A stretch of 35,520 nucleotides of DNA, taken from assembly GCA_937949535.1 (NCBI GenBank), contig CALEDI010000328.1:1-35520 (forward strand), given 5' to 3'. Below the pieces are notes generated by a model. The model was not told the DNA's origin. It worked only from the letters and a program-made list of their open reading frames with translations, and made no database searches. The translations under genes and the position numbers were made by a program. Source of the stretch: an uncultured Lewinella sp. Lineage in GTDB: Bacteria; Bacteroidota; Bacteroidia; Chitinophagales; Saprospiraceae. Positions 1 through 10,331 of this stretch are shown here, piece after piece; position 1 is the first letter of the stretch, and each line of letters starts with the position of its first letter.

Positions 1-3000
1 GTCGCCATCAGGTCAATGACGCCATCTGTGCCATCGGCACAGAACGACCCTGTGGTGGTAATGTCTACGCTTAGCGCAGGACAAGACTGCGACTCACAAG
101 TCTCTACTGTTGCTTGCGAGTCTCCACAGGCTCCGGTGTTGCGGGCTATAACACTGATGGTTACAGATTCTCCTTCGGCAAGCCCAGTCACCAGCATATC
201 GGTGGGGCCTTGGGTCACGACTGCGTCCACTGGTTGGTCGGTGATCGTTACGTTGAAGTCGGTGGCGGTTGGGTGGCTCCAACTGAAGCCCACTTGGTCT
301 AGGTCTAGGTTTTCACAAACGATCGTTGGCGGCGCGATTACGCCGTCTACTTCCAACGTTTCGGTTACCGTTGGGCCAGTACATTGGGCGTTGGAGGCCA
401 CAAGGGAAACCGTCTGGGTTCCGGGGTTATTGAAGGTTACTTGGTGCGGGCCTGCGCCGGTGGCGGTGGCGGGGGTAGCCCCCGCGCCGAAGTTCCACGC
501 AAAGGTGAGGCCCGTAGGGTCGCCGTCGTAGGTCATCGTTGCCATTCCGCCTTCGCAGACTGCGGCGGTGCTGATGGTGAAATCGGAGGATGGGGGAGCA
601 ACTACGGTTAGTTCTACAGTCGCCTCATCAGAACACGTTCCTTCGGTGTAACGCGCTGTGATGGTATTCGTGCCTACGTCCGCGGCAGCGGGGTCAAATT
701 GGCTTCCGGTTACGCCGGGTCCAGACCATTCTAAGGTACCGCCGCCAGAGACGGTTGCGGTTAGGTTTATGGTACCGCCTGAGCCATCGGAGCAGAAAGA
801 ACCTGCTGGGGTAGTAATTGTGGGGGTTACGTCTGCGCAAACATTATTGGTACAACTGGTCGAGTTTTCTGCGCCTGGGCAGGCTACTAAGTTGGCGCTC
901 GCAACCGGCGTAACGCTTATGGTAACCGGCGTGCCGGGTGTTACCCCTGTAACAAGCAGTTCCGAATCAAAGACCTCTTCCATTGGTTGCGGCACACCTC
1001 CGATGGTAACCACGACATTGAAAAACTGCTGCCCAACATCGTTCCAATCGAAGAACATCTCATCGTCGTTCGGGAAGTTACAGTCGGCAAAGGTGATTGC
1101 CGGAAGGTCGGGTAAAATCTCAACACTACCGGGGTCTGAGACATTGGTGCATCCAAAGTCATCAGTGACCCGGACTTCAACGTTAGCTGCTGGGTTGTTG
1201 ATGTCTACAGTTAGCGTCTCGTCTGTACCAACAATTACGCCATCTACGACCCACTCGAAGTCATAATTGGGTTCTCCACCAGTAACTGTGGCGGTCAGTT
1301 CAACACTTCCATCACTACAGATGACTGGGTCTACTGGCGTTACACTAACAGTTGGCAGCTCAAAGATGGAGTACGGTGTCGGGTCCAATGCCCTGGAACA
1401 TCCCGAAGGGTTGGTAACCGTAAGGTTGAGTAAGTAATCATCTGGCGCAGTTCCGGAAATGGAATAAGAAGTACCTGACCCAGCGCCACCATCCCAGCTA
1501 AACGTCCATCCCGGCGGGAAGGCGTTTCCGTTCGCTAATACGGCATAAAAAGTAATGTCTGGGCCTACGCCATTGGGGGATTCGCAGGTAGCGAAACCGG
1601 GGTCTGCCTGAATTTCAATGGCTATTTCATCCGCGATGAAGATCTGTTGTTCTAAGGTAACATCACATCCGTTTGCGTCGGTAGCCGTGACCGTGATGGT
1701 GGCTAGGCCTTCTGCATCAGCGGTATAAGACAGTTCTGGTCCGGTTTCGGGCAAGCGTGTGCCTGCGGGGTCAAACCAAGCGAAGGATGCCCCCCCATCG
1801 GTTACAGTGAAGACTACATCATCACCGAAGCAAACGATGTCGTTGTCGACGGAGAGGGATGGGGTGAAGTCGACGTAAGAAACATCAACCTCTTCTTCAG
1901 GCCCAGTACAACCATCTACGGTTACGGCAAGGGTATATGTTCCTTCCACTGCGGGGTCAGCGGTTAAAGGGTTTTGCAAAGTAGAAGAGAAGCCCCCTGG
2001 GCCGGTCCAGTTGTAAGTAATTACTGCACCGGGGAACGTTGTTGAGCCGAGTAATGGAATCGGCCCGCCCTGCGGGCAAGTTTCTACGAAGTCTGGTATG
2101 GCATCTGGCGCCGGAGCATCATCGATGGTTACGAATATGGACCGCGGGCAGGAGTTGGAGAGGTTGATCGCTTCAACGTTATAGTCTCCTGCGGGGAGGT
2201 TCTCTGCTAACTGCTCTCCCCCACAGCCATTACAAGTGAATACTGCGGCTCCGTCGTCGTCACGAATCGTAAAGTTGAAGGCCTCGCTTAGGTCCAGCCC
2301 TCCGTTTCCTGTAACCAATAGGGAACCATCTGCTGTACCTGGGCAGCTGACCGTTGTCGGAATAGCCAGAGGGTCCGCATCGTCACAGACAACAACACTG
2401 GCGAGCACATCGAAGGTAGCACCGCTGTTACAGCCGGTCTCGGTCCAAGAACCCGCATCACCATCGCTAAAAACTGATATTAGAATACTAAGGTCTTCTC
2501 CCGTAAAGGTATTGGTAGCTGGGGGGCAATCACGTACATTCATTCGCCAACACCATTGGGTGGGTGTTGGGTAATTCACACAACCACTAGCACCATCTCC
2601 GTAATTGTTGCCGGGCCCAAAAGCACCTTCTGGGCAACTACCATTAACTCCCTGCGAGCTGTTGTAAGCAAAGCCCCGGGCAAAAGATCGCCCGCTATCA
2701 CACCCCGTCCACCCTCCGGGGTAATAGGCCCAAGAGCCCTGTCCATCACATGAAGCAGGAGTCTGGATATTGGTTATCGAGTTTATATCCCATCCTGGAC
2801 CAAACTCCGGCACAACGGAGTGCAGCCATTCAATTGTACCACTTGCGTTTCCTTCCCACTCCGTCAATGTAAAGCAGACATCAACCGATTCCCCACAACC
2901 ATAAACACCCGTAGCATTAAGTGGGCTCAGCGTGATGAAGCCGTTGTCTCCCTGAAAACAGGAACCACAAAGAACCGTACTCTCGAGTGTTATGTCAAAA

Positions 3001-3473
3001 GTTCCTACATCATCTGGGGCGGAACCCGCAACAAAGAAAAAGACGCGCTGCCCGGGAGAGGTAAAAAAAGTAGCCCCTACATCTCCTGCATTAACGCTAC
3101 AGGCCTGTGCTTGGAGGCTTCCACAATCATCTCCCAAATACACCACCAATTGGGTACCCGCCATAGTAGCATTAGTGATCTCAATTGTAGTGTTCTTACC
3201 CGCAGCTCTGAAGGTGTACCAAACCTCCGCTGCAGGAGCAGACTGACCAGGGTTACAGTTAAGCAACGGGAAAGGCTCAACTGGCGTAGCTCCAACATTT
3301 GTTCCTGAAGAAGTAACCCTTTCGGTAGTACCATCATCTCCGGGGCAACTAAGAATCCGGTTAAACTCCAGCGAAATAGCACCAAAACAGTCGTCATTAG
3401 CAGGTTGCGCCCACAACATAGCGGGCAGCAAAACAAATACTAAACACAGGGACGAATAAATAAAAGGCTTCAT
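1..3473 (-). CDS. Large secreted multi-domain protein (PKD/SprB-like, gliding/T9SS-type adhesin), C-terminus beyond window
   Basis: Minus-strand frame open from ATG at 3473 to the window edge; starts MKPFIYSSLCLVFVLLPAMLWAQPANDDCFGAI (signal peptide, then PANDDC motif); Ig/PKD-like repeats such as TFAWNFG, YNWTGPGGF and FEWVVDG. Absent from the supplied ORF track because no stop codon lies in the window. Confidence 0.85.
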   Translation of the reverse strand, partial: MKPFIYSSLCLVFVLLPAMLWAQPANDDCFGAISLEFNRILSCPGDDGTTERVTSSGTNVGATPVEPFPLLNCNPGQSAPAAEVWYTFRAAGKNTTIEITNATMAGTQLVVYLGDDCGSLQAQACSVNAGDVGATFFTSPGQRVFFFVAGSAPDDVGTFDITLESTVLCGSCFQGDNGFITLSPLNATGVYGCGESVDVCFTLTEWEGNASGTIEWLHSVVPEFGPGWDINSITNIQTPASCDGQGSWAYYPGGWTGCDSGRSFARGFAYNSSQGVNGSCPEGAFGPGNNYGDGASGCVNYPTPTQWCWRMNVRDCPPATNTFTGEDLSILISVFSDGDAGSWTETGCNSGATFDVLASVVVCDDADPLAIPTTVSCPGTADGSLLVTGNGGLDLSEAFNFTIRDDDGAAVFTCNGCGGEQLAENLPAGDYNVEAINLSNSCPRSIFVTIDDAPAPDAIPDFVETCPQGGPIPLLGSTTFPGAVITYNWTGPGGFSSTLQNPLTADPAVEGTYTLAVTVDGCTGPEEEVDVSYVDFTPSLSVDNDIVCFGDDVVFTVTDGGASFAWFDPAGTRLPETGPELSYTADAEGLATITVTATDANGCDVTLEQQIFIADEIAIEIQADPGFATCESPNGVGPDITFYAVLANGNAFPPGWTFSWDGGAGSGTSYSISGTAPDDYLLNLTVTNPSGCSRALDPTPYSIFELPTVSVTPVDPVICSDGSVELTATVTGGEPNYDFEWVVDGVIVGTDETLTVDINNPAANVEVRVTDDFGCTNVSDPGSVEILPDLPAITFADCNFPNDDEMFFDWNDVGQQFFNVVVTIGGVPQPMEEVFDSELLVTGVTPGTPVTISVTPVASANLVACPGAENSTSCTNNVCADVTPTITTPAGSFCSDGSGGTINLTATVSGGGTLEWSGPGVTGSQFDPAAADVGTNTITARYTEGTCSDEATVELTVVAPPSSDFTISTAAVCEGGMATMTYDGDPTGLTFAWNFGAGATPATATGAGPHQVTFNNPGTQTVSLVASNAQCTGPTVTETLEVDGVIAPPTIVCENLDLDQVGFSWSHPTATDFNVTITDQPVDAVVTQGPTDMLVTGLAEGESVTISVIARNTGACGDSQATVETCESQSCPALSVDITTTGSFCADGTDGVIDLMA

Positions 3474-3693
3474 CAATAAGAAGGCTTTGCAGCACGCAAA
3501 GCAAAATCAACATTCGAGCCAGGGCCGAACGGGCTATGTAGTTTAGGTGTTGTAAAGTAAAATTAGTGGTGGAGAGTAACCGTAATTGTGTTAGGACCTG
3601 AGTACAAAAATCAATTTTGCAGCGAATGCTACGATTGATAAAATAAAAACTAGGAGATTTCACATCTCCTTAAGCGTCCGCAAAATACACTTT

Positions 3694-4647
3694 ATGTTTG
3701 CATTTATGAAGCACAAACCATTCAATCGTCGAACCAACGACCTTAAAGACGCCCCTAGCCGACTTTTTTTGGTAATGTTGGGTGCCTTTTTCTTGTTCGC
3801 AGTTGTTGTAGCCGCAACCGGAGCTGGGCTTAGCTCCTCTGGGCTAATCAACTTACACGACATAGCAGGGCAAACAAGCTCCGAAAACGGACGGCAATGG
3901 CTGCGTTTATACCTGATGCTTAGCAACTTACTGCCCTTTGCGGCCACCGCGCTTTTAGCACTGGTCATTGTGTTCCAGAAGCGCTGGAAGGCAGCAGCGG
4001 GACTGGCGGTTGCTCCGCCTCAAAACGCTACCTTAGTAGCAACACTGTTTTTCTTGGTGGCCCTCCCGATGGTCGGCTGGCTTGCCTATCTAAATTTACA
4101 GCTTCCTTTGCCCGATTGGATGCAGCGAAACGAGGAAAATACCGATATTCTGCTGAAGGGCATCCTAAACATGACAACGGTTCCGGAGTTCGTTTTGGCC
4201 TTTATTACCGTAGCCATTACGCCGGCGATTGGCGAAGAATTGCTGCTCCGTGGAGTAGTTCAGCGGCGCATTCTTCGACCCTTTTTCGGAAACCCACACT
4301 TGGCCATCTGGGTAGCGGCCATTCTTTTCAGCGCTATGCACCTTGAGTTTGGGGGCTTTGCGCCAAGAATGGTGCTGGGGGTGTTGCTGGGTTATGCCTA
4401 CTATTGGACCCGGTCTTTGTGGGTCCCGATTGGCCTTCATTTGTTGTTCAACGGCCTCCAAGTAATAGCCGCCTATGTGAGCGGCAATTTTGACCCCGAA
4501 GCAGAACTGACCGATACCCCAGCTTGGTGGATGGGGGTTGGGAGCCTCATTTTGGTGGTCGTTCTTGGCGTTTACGCAGAGCGCAACTTCGTCGGAGCGG
4601 ATGAGCAAGATCAAGCGCAAGAAGAATGGCTTGCAGACGCAGATTAA
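3694..4647 (+). CDS. CPBP family intramembrane glutamic endopeptidase (CAAX/Abi)
   Basis: Multi-TM protein with EELLLRGVVQRRI, the HLEFGGFAPRMVLGVLLGYAYYWTRSLWVPIGLH signature and HLLFN motif. Confidence 0.88.
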   Translation: MFAFMKHKPFNRRTNDLKDAPSRLFLVMLGAFFLFAVVVAATGAGLSSSGLINLHDIAGQTSSENGRQWLRLYLMLSNLLPFAATALLALVIVFQKRWKAAAGLAVAPPQNATLVATLFFLVALPMVGWLAYLNLQLPLPDWMQRNEENTDILLKGILNMTTVPEFVLAFITVAITPAIGEELLLRGVVQRRILRPFFGNPHLAIWVAAILFSAMHLEFGGFAPRMVLGVLLGYAYYWTRSLWVPIGLHLLFNGLQVIAAYVSGNFDPEAELTDTPAWWMGVGSLILVVVLGVYAERNFVGADEQDQAQEEWLADAD

Positions 4648-4756
4648 GGAGGCGCGGCCGCAGGTGCGAGGAACGCTTTCCTCGGCGTTCCCTACCGAGG
4701 TGTTTGCAAACACCTTCAAACACCAGTTTCTCCATCCAAAAAAACAAAACACAACA

Positions 4757-5161
4757 ATGAACTACCTCGACGTAAGCGCACAAGCAGGTGCACGCTATTT
4801 TTCTGTACCTAGTACTGGCCCGGTCGTGATGCTGAACCTCCTCCGGTTCAAAGACAAGGCCGTGTTCCCCGAAGGCAAAGACCCCGGCGTATCCATGACC
4901 GGCCGCGAAGCCTACCGTAAATATATGGAATACACCCTACCTTTAGTTGAAGCCTCCGGCGGAGAAGTACTCTTCTGGGGCAAAGCCGAACACTTCCTCA
5001 TTGGCCCCGAAACAGAAACTTGGGACATGGTGCTCCTCGTTCGCCACCGCTCAAAAGAAGTTTTCCTTGAGTTCGCCCAGCACGAAGATTACCTCAAAAC
5101 CGCCTTCTACCGCTCAGCAGCTTTAGCGGATTCTCGGCTTTTGCCTATGGTTGCAGGTTAG
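4757..5161 (+). CDS. DUF1330 domain-containing protein
   Basis: Internal ATG of ORF 4538..5161 (MNYLDVSAQAGARYF...); VMLNLLRFKDKA and GGEVLFWGKAEHFLIG are typical of DUF1330. Confidence 0.8.
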   Translation: MNYLDVSAQAGARYFSVPSTGPVVMLNLLRFKDKAVFPEGKDPGVSMTGREAYRKYMEYTLPLVEASGGEVLFWGKAEHFLIGPETETWDMVLLVRHRSKEVFLEFAQHEDYLKTAFYRSAALADSRLLPMVAG

Positions 5162-5192
5162 TAGGTTGCAGGTTGCAAGTTGCAGGTTGCAG
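5154..5192. repeat. GGTTGCA heptad repeat, related to the array at 23383
   Basis: GGTTGCA GGTTAGTA GGTTGCA GGTTGCA AGTTGCA GGTTGCA; 26-mer TAGTAGGTTGCAGGTTGCAAGTTGCA shared exactly with 23383-23408. Confidence 0.85.
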
Positions 5193-5335
5193 TGTGACAA
5201 GGTTTTATAACCCGCCCCTTGCACCTGCGCTCCGTCGCCCTAATACTGATCGTCGGGCAGACAATGCGCAGTTTTGTAGCCCGACCATTTTACTATACGT
5301 ATCTTCGCCCTCTTCAACCTCAAAATAGCCACACA

Positions 5336-6412
5336 ATGTCTAAGAAAACATTCCGCGCCGGCGTATTGCACGGCGATGAAGTAACGGAACTCTTCCGTTA
5401 CGCCAACGAGAACAAATTCGCCATCCCCGCCGTAAACTGCACCAGCAGCAGCACGGTAAACGCGGTACTGGAAACCGCCAAGGCGCTCAACAGCCCCGTC
5501 ATCATCCAGTTCAGCAACGGAGGAGCTGCTTTCTTTGCAGGTAAGGGCATGAGCAACGACGGCCAAAAAGCAGCCATCGCAGGCGGCCTCTCCGGTGCCA
5601 TGCACGTCCACACCATGGCCGAAGCCTACGGCGTGCCCGTAGTGCTCCACACAGACCACTGCGCAAAGAAACTCCTCCCCTGGATCGACGGCCTCCTCGA
5701 AGCCGGAGAAAAGTTCTACGCCAAACGCGGCTTCCCACTATACTCTAGCCACATGCTAGACCTCAGCGAAGAATCTCTAGAGGAGAACCTCGAAATCAGC
5801 AGCAAGTACTTCAAGCGCATGGCCAAGATCGGGATGATGATCGAGATCGAACTCGGCGTTACCGGAGGCGAAGAAGACGGCGTAGACAACACCGGCGTAG
5901 ACAGCAGCAAGCTCTACACCCAGCCCGAAGAAGTATTCGAAAGCTACCAAGCACTCAGCAAAATCAGTGACCGCTTCACCATCGCAGCTGCCTTCGGCAA
6001 CGTACACGGCGTTTACAAGCCCGGAAACGTAGAGCTGACGCCCAAGATCCTGAAAAACAGCCAAGAATTCCTGAAGGAGAAGCTCTCCATCAAAACCGAC
6101 AACCCGATCAACTTCGTCTTCCACGGCGGATCTGGCTCCAGCCAAGAAGAAATCCGGGAAGCCATCGACTACGGCGCCATCAAAATGAACATCGACACCG
6201 ACCTCCAGTGGGCTTACTGGGACGGCGTCCGCGCGTTCGAAGCCGAAAAGAAGGACTACCTACAAGCCCAAATCGGTAACCCCGAAGGAGACGATAAGCC
6301 CAACAAGAAAAACTACGACCCCCGCAACTGGGTCCGTAAGGCCGAAGTCAGCTTCTCCACCCGCCTCAAGCAAGCTTTTGAAGACCTCAACTGCGTAGAT
6401 GTACTCGGGTAA
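5336..6412 (+). CDS. fbaA: Class II fructose-bisphosphate aldolase
   Basis: MSKKTFRAGVLHGDEVTELFRYANENKFAIPAVNCTSSSTVNA..., VVLHTDHCAKKLLPWIDGL, NFVFHGGSGSSQEEI, MNIDTDLQWAYWDG. Confidence 0.96.
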   Translation: MSKKTFRAGVLHGDEVTELFRYANENKFAIPAVNCTSSSTVNAVLETAKALNSPVIIQFSNGGAAFFAGKGMSNDGQKAAIAGGLSGAMHVHTMAEAYGVPVVLHTDHCAKKLLPWIDGLLEAGEKFYAKRGFPLYSSHMLDLSEESLEENLEISSKYFKRMAKIGMMIEIELGVTGGEEDGVDNTGVDSSKLYTQPEEVFESYQALSKISDRFTIAAAFGNVHGVYKPGNVELTPKILKNSQEFLKEKLSIKTDNPINFVFHGGSGSSQEEIREAIDYGAIKMNIDTDLQWAYWDGVRAFEAEKKDYLQAQIGNPEGDDKPNKKNYDPRNWVRKAEVSFSTRLKQAFEDLNCVDVLG

Positions 6413-6489
6413 AACCATCCCCGTTTCTCCCCGACGGCAACAGCCTAAGTCTCCCCCCTCAGCACACGCTGAGTATTTGAAAAAAATAT

Positions 6490-6525
6490 CCCTAACTCGC
6501 TTCCCGTGAGTTAGGGGTGTTTTTT
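6490..6525 (+). terminator. Rho-independent terminator downstream of fbaA
   Basis: CCCTAACTC-gcttcccgt-GAGTTAGGG followed by a T-rich tract. Confidence 0.85.
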
Positions 6526-6584
6526 ATCCCTCATGCCCTCTGTGATCTTTGTGTTCTCTGTACCCTCCACACCCCCACATGATC

Positions 6585-6622
6585 AAAAAAAAGAGAGGGT
6601 TCAGACATCAGTCCGAACCCTC
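6585..6622 (-). terminator. Minus-strand intrinsic terminator
   Basis: GAGGGTTC...GAACCCTC stem flanked on the plus strand by AAAAAAAA, which becomes a U tract for minus-strand transcription. Confidence 0.65.
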
Positions 6623-7065
6623 CTAGAAAAACACCTAAAACCCATATTCTTAATCATAACCATAATCTTCCATCTCTGAAGTGTACTTTATTAAGCAACA
6701 CCGTTTCTTGGTAGGAAGACATTGTTAGGACGTTAAAAACTCAATTTAGTAACACTCCTATTGTTATTAGATGAAGCGTATAAAACCTTCACCACATATT
6801 TTCGTAACGACAGTTAGACTGCTTGGTTTGCAAAACCCCTCGCCTTTAAAGCAAAAAAGTCGTGTTACGACGTTTTCTCTACAAAAGTGAACAAATCATC
6901 AAATTTTAACGATTGAGGACGGAACATGTACTAAACCGCCCCTCTCTGATCGTTAGCCGATCATTCTGTATCTTGTCGTTCAGGTAGGCCGAGAAAAGGA
7001 AGGGCGGCACAACTGCTTCCCACCAACGGACAACTCACCTGATTTTTTCCAACTGAATACACATC

Positions 7066-10000
7066 ATGTATAAGATCTTTCAACCCGCACGCCGGCTTTC
7101 GTTCCTTCTTCCCCTAATCTTTCTCTTTGGTTTTGTTGCGCAGGTGAACGGGCAAGCAACCACTGTATACACGGATGCTTGGCGCACGTACAAAAAAGCG
7201 GAAGCAGACTTTCAGGACAACCTCCTAGCGAAAGCACAGCGTCAATACGGCGAAGTGATTGATATGGTATTGCCCCTGCAGCAGCCCGAGGCCTTACTCC
7301 TACGCCAGAAAGCCGAACTGATGCAAGCCAAAATTGCCGTTCGGCTCGGTAAAGTAGAGGGAGAAAAACTCATCCTAGACTTCGTCCGCCGCTACCAACC
7401 AGACCCAATTGCGAACGATGCCCTGCTGGAAATCGCCAACTACTACTTCAACGACAACCAGCTCGACAAAGCGCTCGACTACTACAGCCGCGTCCCCGCA
7501 GAGCTCCTCACCACCGAGCAGCGCGCGGAGCTGAACTTCCGCCTCGGTTACACGAACTTCGTAAACAAAAAGTTCCCCGCAGCCAAGCGCTACTTCCAGT
7601 TCAGCAAAAGCAGCCAGGGCGAGTTCTACTACCCAACCAACTACTACTTGGGCATCATTTACTTCTTTGAAGGCAACTACGATGCTGCGGTGGGCCAATT
7701 CAAAATTGCCGAAAAATCCAATAAATACGACGACTACATCCCGTATTACCTCACCCAAATTTTCTTCGCCCAGCGCCGCTACGACGAACTGATTGCCTAC
7801 GCTGCGCCCATTCTTGCTTCCAAAACCCGGATCAAGAATAAAAAAGAAATGAGCCAGTTGCTTGGCCAGACTTACTTCGAGAAAGGCGACTACGCCCGCG
7901 CTCGTCCGCTACTAGAAGAATTTGCGCGCAACAACCGCAAAATCGAAGAAGAACAACTCTACCAACTTGGCTTCACGCAGTACAAACTGAACGACTTTGA
8001 GGCCGCCGGCAAGACCTTCCGCGAGCTGGCAGCACAGAACAGCCTAGTTGGGCAATCTGCCAGTTACTACCTAGGCAATGTGGAACTAAACCGGCGCAAC
8101 GGCAACGGCGCCCGGACCGCTTTCGGAACGGCCTCAAGGCTCAATTTCGACCCCGCCATCCAGCAGGAAGCACTCTTCAACTACGCCAAGCTGAGCTACG
8201 AACTCAACTACCCATCCGATGCCATCACGGCCATCCAGAGCATCGACCCCGGCAGCCAGTACTACCTACAAGGCCAAGAGTTGCTCGGCGATGTGTTCGC
8301 TACCACCGAAGACTATGAACGCACCCTGAACCTGCTGGAAAGACTCCCCAACCGTAGCCCTCGCCTCGAAGAATCTTACCAACGCGCAGCGTTCAGTAGA
8401 GGGCTTGAACTCTTAAATAGTGGCGATGACGCAGGTGCAAAGGTTCTTTTCGATAAAAGCCTCCAGCGGCCTGTAAGCCCCGTCTTCCGAGCCCAAGCAC
8501 TCTACTGGTTAGCAGACCTCGCCAACCGCCAAGAAGACTACCCCACCTCCATCAACCTCACCAACCAATTCCTGACGCTAGCCAGAGGGATGCAAAACCT
8601 ACCGCCCCAAAGTAGCGTCTACACCGGCAACTACCTCCAGGGCTACAACTACCTCAAGCAGAAAAACCCCGTCGCGTCCTTAGATTACTTCAAGGCCGCT
8701 GTAGAAGGCATTGAACGCAACCTCCCCTACATCACCGACGCCGACGTGCGCGAACGTGTGCTCGGAGACGCCGTACTGCGCGCCGGAGACGCACACTTCA
8801 GCCGCAACCAATACGACCAAGCCGCTCGGTACTACAACAGTGCCGTACAGCGCAAAAGCTCCGGCTACGTTTACGCCCTCTACCAAAAAGCCGTTATTGA
8901 AGGCCTCCGCAACCAGACCGCAAACAAAGTCCTGAGCCTAGAGCAGCTCGTAAGCCAATACCCCAAAAGCGAATACGCCGATGATGCCCTGTTTGAGCTC
9001 GCCGCAGCCTACCAAGAGCTAAACCGCCCACAGGAAGCCCTGCAACCTCTCCGGACCATCGTGAGCAACTACAAGCAAAACTCGCCGCTCGTCAATCAGA
9101 GTTTGCTCAACCTAGGCCTCATCAGTTTCAACCTCGGCAACCAAGAAGCCGCCGTCAACTACTACAAGCAAGTATTCAGCAACAACCCTACCGCCGAAGA
9201 ATCTGAACGCGCCAAGGAAAACCTACGCGAAATCTACGTAGACAAAATGGGCCGCCCAGACCTCTTCTTCCAGTTCTTCGAAACCCTTCCGGGCCAAGAA
9301 GTCAACGCCGATGGGCGCGAAGCGATCACCTTCCAAGCCGCCCGCTCTCAGTACGAAAACGGCAACTACGACCGCGCCCTATCTGCCCTGACCGACTACC
9401 TACGCCAGTACCCCAACACGCCAAACGCACTCGCCGCTACCTACTTCCGAGGAGACAGCTACGTTGCTACCCAACGATATGCGGAAGCACTAGCAGACTT
9501 CGACCGCGTTGCGGCCTCTGGCCCTAGCGGGTACTACCTCCCGGCCCTCAACAAAGGAAGCCTCATCGCTTACCGCCACGTAAAAGACTACAACCGCTCC
9601 TTCCGGCTATTCCAAGCGCTCGAAAATGCCGCCCCTTCAGATGATATCCGGATCGATGCCCAAGTAGGCGCAATGCAGTCTGCTTACCAACTCAACGACC
9701 AGCGCAGCGTAGAAGACTACGCCCGCAAAGTCGCCAACAACGGAGGTGCGTCCGCTACCCAACGCCTGATCTCCAACTTCTACATCGGTAAAATCGCCTA
9801 CGATCGCCGAGATTACCGCACCGCACTGCCTGCCCTAAACCAAGTCATCGCTAACTCTGATGATGAACGTACCGCCGAGGCCCGCTACCTACGCGCCAAC
9901 ATCGCCTATCTCAACAACGAACTCACCAAGGCCGTAGACCTCGCCCTGGAGGCCAACCGCGAAAGCTCCGGATACCCTTACTGGGTCGCTAAAACCGTGA

Positions 10001-10227
10001 TCGTTCTTTCCGACGCCCTGAAAGACCAAGGCGGAGACAACCTCTACAACGCCGAAGCAGCACTAGAAGCACTCCTCGAAAACTACAACGGAGACGCAGG
10101 CATCGTTGCCGAAGCCCAACAACGCCTTACCGTTGTTCGCAACCTCATCGCGGCAGGCAGCCGAATCAACAATTCCCCCGTAGACCCCAACCGCTTTGAA
10201 ATAGACAACGGAGGAGGACGAAAGTAG
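7066..10227 (+). CDS. Secreted tetratricopeptide repeat protein
   Basis: 1053 aa with N-terminal signal peptide and many TPR-like units (KALDYYSRVPAELLTTEQRAELNFRLGYTNF, ALADFDRVAASGPSGYYLPALNKG). Confidence 0.88.
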   Translation: MYKIFQPARRLSFLLPLIFLFGFVAQVNGQATTVYTDAWRTYKKAEADFQDNLLAKAQRQYGEVIDMVLPLQQPEALLLRQKAELMQAKIAVRLGKVEGEKLILDFVRRYQPDPIANDALLEIANYYFNDNQLDKALDYYSRVPAELLTTEQRAELNFRLGYTNFVNKKFPAAKRYFQFSKSSQGEFYYPTNYYLGIIYFFEGNYDAAVGQFKIAEKSNKYDDYIPYYLTQIFFAQRRYDELIAYAAPILASKTRIKNKKEMSQLLGQTYFEKGDYARARPLLEEFARNNRKIEEEQLYQLGFTQYKLNDFEAAGKTFRELAAQNSLVGQSASYYLGNVELNRRNGNGARTAFGTASRLNFDPAIQQEALFNYAKLSYELNYPSDAITAIQSIDPGSQYYLQGQELLGDVFATTEDYERTLNLLERLPNRSPRLEESYQRAAFSRGLELLNSGDDAGAKVLFDKSLQRPVSPVFRAQALYWLADLANRQEDYPTSINLTNQFLTLARGMQNLPPQSSVYTGNYLQGYNYLKQKNPVASLDYFKAAVEGIERNLPYITDADVRERVLGDAVLRAGDAHFSRNQYDQAARYYNSAVQRKSSGYVYALYQKAVIEGLRNQTANKVLSLEQLVSQYPKSEYADDALFELAAAYQELNRPQEALQPLRTIVSNYKQNSPLVNQSLLNLGLISFNLGNQEAAVNYYKQVFSNNPTAEESERAKENLREIYVDKMGRPDLFFQFFETLPGQEVNADGREAITFQAARSQYENGNYDRALSALTDYLRQYPNTPNALAATYFRGDSYVATQRYAEALADFDRVAASGPSGYYLPALNKGSLIAYRHVKDYNRSFRLFQALENAAPSDDIRIDAQVGAMQSAYQLNDQRSVEDYARKVANNGGASATQRLISNFYIGKIAYDRRDYRTALPALNQVIANSDDERTAEARYLRANIAYLNNELTKAVDLALEANRESSGYPYWVAKTVIVLSDALKDQGGDNLYNAEAALEALLENYNGDAGIVAEAQQRLTVVRNLIAAGSRINNSPVDPNRFEIDNGGGRK

Positions 10228-10331
10228 GCGTTGAAGGAGCTACTCAAACAACCTCTTCGTTGGCCAGCTCCCTAAACCCCTGATGTACCAACTTCTATTT
10301 TCTAGTTCTCTAGCCTTCTAATTTATATTCA

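Noticed and set aside
16-3308. Plus-strand ORFs 16..531, 658..1266, 2236..2574, 2820..3308
   Set aside because: Antisense to a continuous minus-strand coding frame with signal peptide; no recognisable domains.
3694-4647. CPBP protease as part of an abortive-infection or bacteriocin system
   Set aside because: No toxin, precursor peptide or defence neighbour; CPBP proteins are common housekeeping-type membrane proteases.
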